Positions 59,801 to 64,000 of a DNA stretch of 64,000 bases are shown here, piece after piece; position 1 is the first letter of the stretch, and every line of letters begins with the position of its first letter. The DNA is from Amborella trichopoda (Eukaryota; Streptophyta; Magnoliopsida; Amborellales; Amborellaceae), in the NCBI RefSeq assembly GCF_000471905.2, contig NW_006499591.1, forward strand, positions 205,213 to 269,212. Reading direction: 5' to 3'. Both the position numbers and the translations under genes were made by a program. Under the pieces are notes generated by a model, which saw only the letters and a list, made by a program, of their open reading frames with translations, searched no databases and had not been told where the DNA came from.

Positions 59801-62800
59801 TGAGAAGATAGTCTTAGCCTAGGTAGAGTGCCTTAGTAATTCGCATATTCCTAATCCAAAGGATTCGATTGTCTTCTAATTCTGTTTGTTTATATTTTTG
59901 AAAAATTATGAAACACAAAAATAAATCTTCTAACAATACTATATATTTTATTTTTGCCCTATGAATTTTTAATTCAAAATAAATATTTTTGGAATTAAAA
60001 ATTCAAATTATTTTCTACAATTACTTTGAGGGAATGAAAAAATTGTTTGGGGCACTAGAAAATCTCTAGAACCGACATGGATCCAAAACGCAAGGGCACA
60101 CACATGGGGCCCCATCATGGGCCCAAAAGCGCTCTATGAGACCCATGCATCCCTCTCTTTCTTATGAATAGGGTTGACTAGGTCAACCAAGGGAGGTTTG
60201 TTAGGTTTAGGATTTTCTAAATTATGGGATAAGGTTTATTGGAAACAGGATTTTGAAATTATGGGATAATCTTGAATTAGATTTCTAGAAGGATTACAAA
60301 GCTTTTAGAAGACTAGTATAATCCCAATTGAAATGTATTTCGGACAAACCTAATCCTTTTATGATTAGAAGAGAATGGATCAACGAAGCTAAAGGATGCA
60401 GGTCCTAGAATTCTTTCCTTTATCATGATGGCTGATTTAGATTAAATCCTCTCCTCACCCCACAGATCACCATGGATCAATGGTCCACAACGAACCCTAA
60501 CCTAAGATCGCATACCCTAGGCCCTAGCTCACTATAAGTTGGGGGTCCACTCAGCAATTCCATCACCTCAGTCTCTCTACCACTCTCTTTCTACATACTC
60601 TCTTTATCTCTAGGTTAGGGTGGTACACCTCACCTAAACTATCCTAAGGTGGCACGCACCACCTAGGAAGCCCATAGGGTGGCATGCCCCACCCATTAGT
60701 ATCCTAGGGTGGGGCTACCCACCTAGCCTATTTCTCAGTTATGCTCACTATCACGACAGCTTTAGGGTTTTACCAATTCAACAGGGACCATAAGATCAGA
60801 AATCCATCGCTTTGGTGATCTGGCGTAGGGCGTAAGCAAGTCCTTTGGATGTGATCCTAAGGCATTTTCACAAGTCCTTTGGATGTGATCCTAAGGCATT
60901 TTCTGTTCCAGTAAAAGGCTTCACTACTTCTTGATTCACATTTTATCTTGTAATTATCCTTTCTTTTATGATAAAGTTTTATGTTCATGGCAGTAAAAGT
61001 GGATCCTTAGATTCTAATAGGTTTTATTTTTATATGTTTTGCATTGCAAGTGGAACATGTAGGTAGACTTGCCGGTGTCAATCAAATAAATTTTTTTGAA
61101 ATTTTCAATTTTTACACCTTGCTTGTTCTACATTGCCACCTTTTATTGGTATTAGAGTAGGACATCTTGCTGCCATATGTTTTTTCTTTATGTTTCTTTT
61201 GTTGATTTTGAGTCAAGAATATGGGAGCCAAAGGCTTCATAATTAGAACAATCCACCTCCAGAAGCATCTATAACATGTTACAAGCAACTAGAAGCACTA
61301 TGCAGATTGAGAGTTTTTGTGCTGTTTTTTTGGCGCTTTGACGAACCTATGTTTGAGGTATTTTCTCGGAGACACCATACTTCTCTTTAATGATTTTGTG
61401 TATAGTATCACGATACAAAATTTCAGTGGGAGACCATGCAAGATTTGAGAGTCATGGAAGTAAGAGTGGATGCTTACATTGCAATGAGTTTATTTTATAT
61501 TTTTTTTTTATTGTAAGTGGCTCATGTAAATAGACTTGCCGGTATTAATAAAAGAATTTCTTTTTTTTGAATTTTTTAATTGATACACCGTGCCTGCTCT
61601 ACATTGCCACTTTTCAATCTCTATCAGCTAGAGTTCCTAAAGTAGCATGAGTACCACCATGAAAGTCATCATCAACGTCTGCAGGAGCTATGAAGATGAG
61701 CATATGGCCTAAATATGGGGAGGCCAGCCTTCGAGCTACTGAAGCATTTCATGCATCATTAGCAAAGCTTGATCCTTGTACTTCACAGGATATCCATACA
61801 AAACCTATAGAAAATTTATATGTTCGAGAGGAAAACAAAACTATTAAAATTTATATGTTGAAGAGAAAATAGAAACCTATTAAATAGCACAAATAGTGTA
61901 CATCTCTCACTTCCCCAGCTAAGGGAAGGCAATCAATCCAACATAGACAATGACAATAAAGCTTTGGCAGATGATATGGAACATATTCAAAAAAAGAGAT
62001 GACAACCCATTTCAGTGAAAAAGGCTGCAAAGGGTGTGTTCAAATCATTACGTGAAGATAAAAAGTGATGTCAATCATAGATCTAAAACACCAAAAAGAA
62101 GCACAAATTAATCAAAGATTGTGAATATCAAGTAAATAAATAACTGTAATACAAAAGTTTGCAACACTCATGTGGAGATCAACGATTCCAACTTGCCAAG
62201 TCAAAGATGGTACCAATATCTTTTAATGGTGTTAAGGAACATGTCAGCAATCTTAGCTTCACTTTTCTTGAATGAAGTATAAATCATAGCATTTACCTCT
62301 CAAAATAGCATTTTGCTCCCATTTGTTTTGCTATTGCATGGAACATTATATTGGATAAAGTAGGACATTCACTGTTGATGTTGCAGAACATATTCATGGG
62401 GTTATATCTGTAGATTCTGATTTCGTGAAGGCACAAATCTGAACAATGTCACTAGTTGTTGGAAGAGAGAGCATTTATAGTTTTATATTGTAGTGCAGAC
62501 CATATGTCAATTCACTCTTTTTCAAATGGTGTTCCAGCATGAGAGATTTCATGCCTTTTATCACATGTATTTGTCTTTTATGATATTACATCTTACAATG
62601 GGTATAAATATGACAAAATGAGAAACCCACCATTATTATATCATAAAGTTCCATGGTACATGACCCACAGCAAAAATGGAATCTTCTTAGAGGTATCAAT
62701 GTACATTCTACCAAAAGCACTAAATGCTACTCTTCTATTAATTCTGTGTTATCAGCAAAAACCTGTGGAATAAAGCATCACCCAATTCACCTATATTGCT

Positions 62801-64000
62801 TAACCACCTTACCTTCTCCACCCATAAATATCATCTCTTCCATCTGCCATGTCACTCTACTATCTCTAAAATCTTCTTTAGACTGATGGCAATCTTCCAA
62901 GCCTCAGTCCAGAACCATAATTCTTAACAGCAACCATGCCTCACCAACTTATTTCCAAAAGAACCATCAATGAGATAATTCTACAAATACCCCATTGCCA
63001 GAAATAAGGGCCTCACCACCAGATTCTCAGACACAACTTCTGCACCCCATTACCAGGCTTTTGGATTTACAGGACATGGGCCCAGATCCTGACTCCCCAG
63101 GGAAGCACATCTGTAAACAATCCACAGAAGAAGTAAAAGACATAGAGAGCAAGCGTAGAGAAGGAAAGAGCATGTGACACCATCACATGAGAGTAGATGA
63201 GACAAGAGAAACAGAAGACAAGAGCCAGATCAAGCTCCATCTTTATAACTCACTTTTGGCGAAGTGCTATTTATATAAGAACATAAATTGAACAGACCCA
63301 AATGCCGCAAACCATAGTACACTTTTAGGAACTTTTTTTACTTCCTCGAGCCATGCTTAACACCAACCGAGGCAAGCAAACCAGTAAACAATATAACACA
63401 CACATCAAAAGTAAAATAGAAGTCCAAGTTCTGTGCCTTCCAGTTCCAAATACTTCAATGTAGCAGCTCACAAGTCCTCTAGTCTACAATGCATGTATAC
63501 GTCATAGAAAAGATAAAAATCTCTTTGTAAAATATTTCAAGACGGACAACTAATAATCCAGATGCTTACACGGCAGTTTAACCTCCACAAATGATAACAA
63601 ATGTCACTATATCTTAATCTAGTTTCATTAGGCTAACAAAACTGAATCCCCCAAAAGCAAGTTTTAAGTCAGTCGTTGGAAGCTAACATTATGGCTCTCA
63701 ATACATTGCATACCCATAGTCAAAGCGAATACCTGGAAACAAATTCATCAATATGAATAACAATCAGTTCTACCTAATTGACATGAAATTTTAGGAGAGA
63801 ACGAGAAAGACATAAGCAATGAACTCTCCATAACATTAAATCAGGATGGTATGGTTAAGTTAATAAATGTCAATGTCAAAAGTTCAGATACAGAGGAAAG
63901 GAAAGCATACACTCGATCAATACGACCATCTGTTGCACAAGCATTCAGGAGACAGACATATGTCTGCCCATTTGGTTTGACCCCAGTCCTTTTCATTTCT
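44316..64000 (-). CDS. multi-exon PPR protein, 3' part (5' end outside window)
   Basis: Nine exons join with consistent phase: 63911-64000 (partial), 57855-57972, 57539-57745, 56525-56601, 49642-49735, 45879-45944, 45716-45793, 44554-44655, 44316-44408; 307 aa visible. The first exon is a typical P-type repeat (VKPNGQTYVCLLNACATDGR); then YAIVRDMTSAGLGLNKFCYA, SEEELYNLPTAEFVHRR, LEMMKQDGYSADVF, CYLHCGDLDRGVRIFEDYF, GYTPRGMQIAQETL and a C-terminus IPADDPRLLLVARTHDN...FGARPL. No E or DYW domain. Exon layout and the YNLPTAEF and IPADDPRL segments resemble the conserved plant PPR protein typified by Arabidopsis At1g76280 (from memory, unverified). Presumably organellar RNA-related; exact role unknown. 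Introns total about 18.8 kb and are full of transposons. No reading-frame break is seen. Confidence 0.88.
44554..44655 (-). CDS. minus-strand PPR gene, exon with GGYTTANYIWDLLQ
   Basis: Acceptor GAGCAG|ACTGG, donor TAAAG|GTATGA; 34 codons in phase 0. Continues the helical repeat. Confidence 0.9.
44770..44965 (-). repeat. dispersed repeat, copy C (intron of the PPR gene)
   Basis: On the minus strand: GTAACACATTATCTAGACAA ... TTACTTTGATTTTTTAAGGTTGAGAC, matching copies A and B in order and spacing. It overlaps the end of the unrecognised ORF at 44978-45388 only at its edge. Confidence 0.55.
44978..45388 (-). CDS. unrecognised 136-residue ORF inside a PPR intron
   Basis: An open frame of 136 codons from ATG at 45388, on the gene's strand, in the intron between exons 45716-45793 and 44554-44655. 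Peptide: HCISVVISIVEKNADKLE near the N-terminus, a Lys-rich KCKLKEKMTLWVRKTLEF, aromatic LYRLWGAYFLDNL, and a basic end (MERKEKKQIFKS). I recognise no family. It could be an orphan or captured gene piece, part of an unrecognised transposon, or chance; its length in AT-rich DNA is moderately unusual. Confidence 0.25.
   Translation of the reverse strand: MKFHQEHCISVVISIVEKNADKLETDNSHCNTKCKLKEKMTLWVRKTLEFHYVADYNYFEVNRVSKQLTSEVLYRLWGAYFLDNLTGYSFDNLLLLWFARSSLEKVSLTTKAVQLIISRSRCIEMERKEKKQIFKS
45714..45715 (-). other. GC-type 5' splice site
   Basis: The exon ending at 45716 reads AAAAG|GCAAGT on the minus strand. AG|GCAAGT is the consensus for the rare GC-AG introns; using the nearest GT (4 nt downstream) would break the frame. 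Confidence 0.75.
45716..45793 (-). CDS. minus-strand PPR gene, exon EKMTARGFFLN...AAAGEK
   Basis: Acceptor CTTTCAG|GAG; 26 codons, phase 0; ends at a GC donor. Intron to the previous exon is only 85 bp. Confidence 0.88.
45879..45944 (-). CDS. minus-strand PPR gene, exon TLIEGAMVGYTPRGMQ
   Basis: Acceptor GCTGCAG|ACACT, donor ACATTG|GTAGTA; 22 codons, phase 0. Confidence 0.9.
46193..46263. repeat. (TG)n microsatellite 1
   Basis: About 35 uninterrupted TG units in the 3.7-kb PPR intron. Confidence 0.97.
46264..46500. other. low-quality sequence around an assembly gap
   Basis: Stuttering ACTT, ACGT, AAAGT and TAGT words on both sides of a 20-N gap (46349-46368), unlike the rest of the window. 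It looks like a badly resolved consensus between two long TG arrays. Confidence 0.7.
46501..46574. repeat. (GT)n microsatellite 2
   Basis: 37 GT units, nearly the same length as the first array 240 bp away; possibly a duplicated end of one array. Confidence 0.97.
46976..47191 (-). other. open frame of 71 codons, unrecognised
   Basis: Minus-strand frame starting MAHELNVLNHHPKYAIPATED. Its start is loosely like segments of retrotransposon gag proteins, but this is not enough to assign it. Lies in a PPR intron. Confidence 0.15.
47285..47672. mobile_element. possible MITE with CTCCCTCAG inverted ends
   Basis: ATGCTCCCTCAG near 47297 and CTGAGGGAGTAGG near 47651 form an inverted pair around about 360 bp of non-coding sequence with a TAGGCAACCACCTAAGAATC block; a related block (AGGAACCACCTAAATAT) lies near 41510. 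Family unassigned. Confidence 0.35.
47673..49641. other. PPR intron sequence, no gene seen
   Basis: Includes a run of GCTACAGTATT/GCTACAATACC words near 48379-48443 (short degenerate tandem repeat). Otherwise nothing recognised up to the exon at 49642. Confidence 0.5.
49642..49735 (-). CDS. minus-strand PPR gene, exon CYLHCGDLDRGVRIFEDYF
   Basis: Acceptor CAAATAG|GTGTT, donor TACGTG|GTATGT; takes phase 2 from the previous exon and ends in phase 0. Confidence 0.92.
52326..52800 (-). mobile_element. RTE-type LINE 3' fragment inserted in the L1
   Basis: Minus strand: GHVQHRHR-like and MVQVEGTKRAREMPQRTLMEVV, MALDREEWQNKIRVTDPN, then CCCAAATAGTTGGGATAAGG and a TGATAATGATAATG tail at 52326-52350. 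Same 3' signature as the copies in the PIMT intron; lies between the reverse transcriptase and zf-RVT parts of the L1. Confidence 0.75.
53819..53849. repeat. (TA)n microsatellite
   Basis: About fourteen TA units in a PPR intron, within the L1 relic. Confidence 0.9.
56525..56601 (-). CDS. minus-strand PPR gene, exon TLETILEMMKQDGYSADVF
   Basis: Acceptor CCCAG|ACACT, donor GATGAG|GTATCA; 77 nt, phase 0 to phase 2. Confidence 0.9.
57539..57745 (-). CDS. minus-strand PPR gene, exon VIELVKQSKGW...LKSME
   Basis: Acceptor GCATCAG|GTCATT, donor TGGAG|GTATTA; 69 codons, phase 0. Contains SEEELYNLPTAEFVHRR, a non-repeat insertion within the helical array. Confidence 0.93.
57855..57972 (-). CDS. minus-strand PPR gene, exon YAIVRDMTSAGLGLNKFCYA
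   Basis: Acceptor GGCAG|GTATGC, donor CAAAA|GTAAGT; completes the split Val codon of the preceding exon and ends in phase 0. A 109-bp intron follows. Confidence 0.93.
59000..61148 (+). mobile_element. long LTR in PPR intron, with primer-binding site
   Basis: Resembles the layout of the LTRs at 6533-17169 (a GGGCCAAATCCTCA region, then AT-rich sequence, a GTGGCATGCCCCACC region, a CTATAAGTTGGG TATA-like site near 60531 and a pyrimidine-rich leader). It ends near CACCTTTTAT, followed at about 61145 by TGGTATTAGAGTAGG, a mutated initiator Met tRNA primer-binding site. The left boundary is uncertain. A 34-bp tandem duplication (AAGTCCTTTGGATGTGATCC) lies at about 60837-60902. Opposite strand to the host gene. 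Confidence 0.6.
61440..61640 (+). mobile_element. second, truncated LTR end
   Basis: Repeats the last ~150 bp of the preceding LTR (AAGTAGAGTGGAT-like, GTAAGTGGCTCATGTAAATAGACTTGCCGGT, CTACATTGCCACTTTT) and is again followed by a TATCAGCTAGAG primer-site-like sequence. It looks like a duplicated LTR/leader junction. Confidence 0.55.
61641..63910. other. remainder of the PPR intron, no gene seen
   Basis: Short open frames at 61690, 62653 and 62995 have no family resemblance or splice context. A sequence near 63735-63700 (minus) reads VFALTM after a CAG and superficially resembles the next exon, but the phase-matched exon is 57855-57972. Confidence 0.5.
63911..64000 (-). CDS. minus-strand PPR gene, partial upstream exon
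   Basis: Runs off the window edge. Encodes EMKRTGVKPNGQTYVCLLNA and ends GATCGAGT|GTATGC (phase 2), a canonical P-type repeat. Confidence 0.9.

Noticed and set aside
63690..63740. VFALTM after a CAG, as the next PPR exon
   Set aside because: The exon at 57855-57972 has the correct phase and a far better PPR sequence (YAIVRDMTSAGLGLNKF); the 63.7-kb frame soon stops.
1..64000. CRISPR arrays, bacterial operons, phage or virus-derived genes
   Set aside because: No spacer-repeat arrays or prokaryotic gene organisation; the sequence is plant nuclear with introns and plant transposons.

Overview
The window is nuclear DNA of a flowering plant. It has GT-AG introns of 0.1 to 12.7 kb, two pentatricopeptide repeat (PPR) genes, a plant-type protein isoaspartyl methyltransferase gene with an N-terminal extension, and many Copia, L1, RTE and hAT elements. 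The AT-rich background and transposon-filled introns suggest a non-grass angiosperm, perhaps an early-diverging lineage; that last point is inference. Three assembly gaps are present (12517-12582, 36056-36168, 46349-46368).

Layout. Positions 1-17169 hold no convincing gene. They contain small inverted-repeat elements (4278-6353), a long LTR in plus orientation (6533-8496) and a minus-strand Copia-type LTR element (9393-17169) with primer-binding site, decayed RNase H and a ~193-bp internal tandem array. Positions 18547-34595 hold the isoaspartyl methyltransferase gene (plus, four exons, 307 or 296 aa depending on which of two in-frame donors ends exon 1). Its third intron is 12.7 kb and is a stack of transposons: a 2-kb CCGGTT-rich hAT-like element, an RTE-type LINE split by a hAT element that itself carries a hAT-like MITE, and a 5'-truncated L1 with a 16-bp target duplication. 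Another hAT-like element lies just downstream (35352-36513).

Positions 37615-39252 hold an intronless PLS-class, E-subgroup PPR gene (545 aa). After a stretch with a plus-strand L1 relic, the 3' part of a second PPR gene runs on the minus strand from the right edge of the window to 44316. I assembled nine exons (307 aa visible) with consistent phases; one intron uses a GC donor. Its introns are enlarged by an L1 (50.4-55.7 kb), a long LTR (about 59.0-61.15 kb) and two long GT microsatellites beside an assembly gap.

The three genes do not form a pathway. The methyltransferase repairs aged proteins; PPR proteins of these classes generally act on organellar RNA. I found no clearly new biological system. 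The best-supported unusual items are the ordered, target-site-verified transposon nest in the methyltransferase intron, the paired in-frame donors that would alter its N-terminal extension, an inverted pair of 2-kb LTRs, a 193-bp array inside the Copia element, and two unrecognised ORFs.
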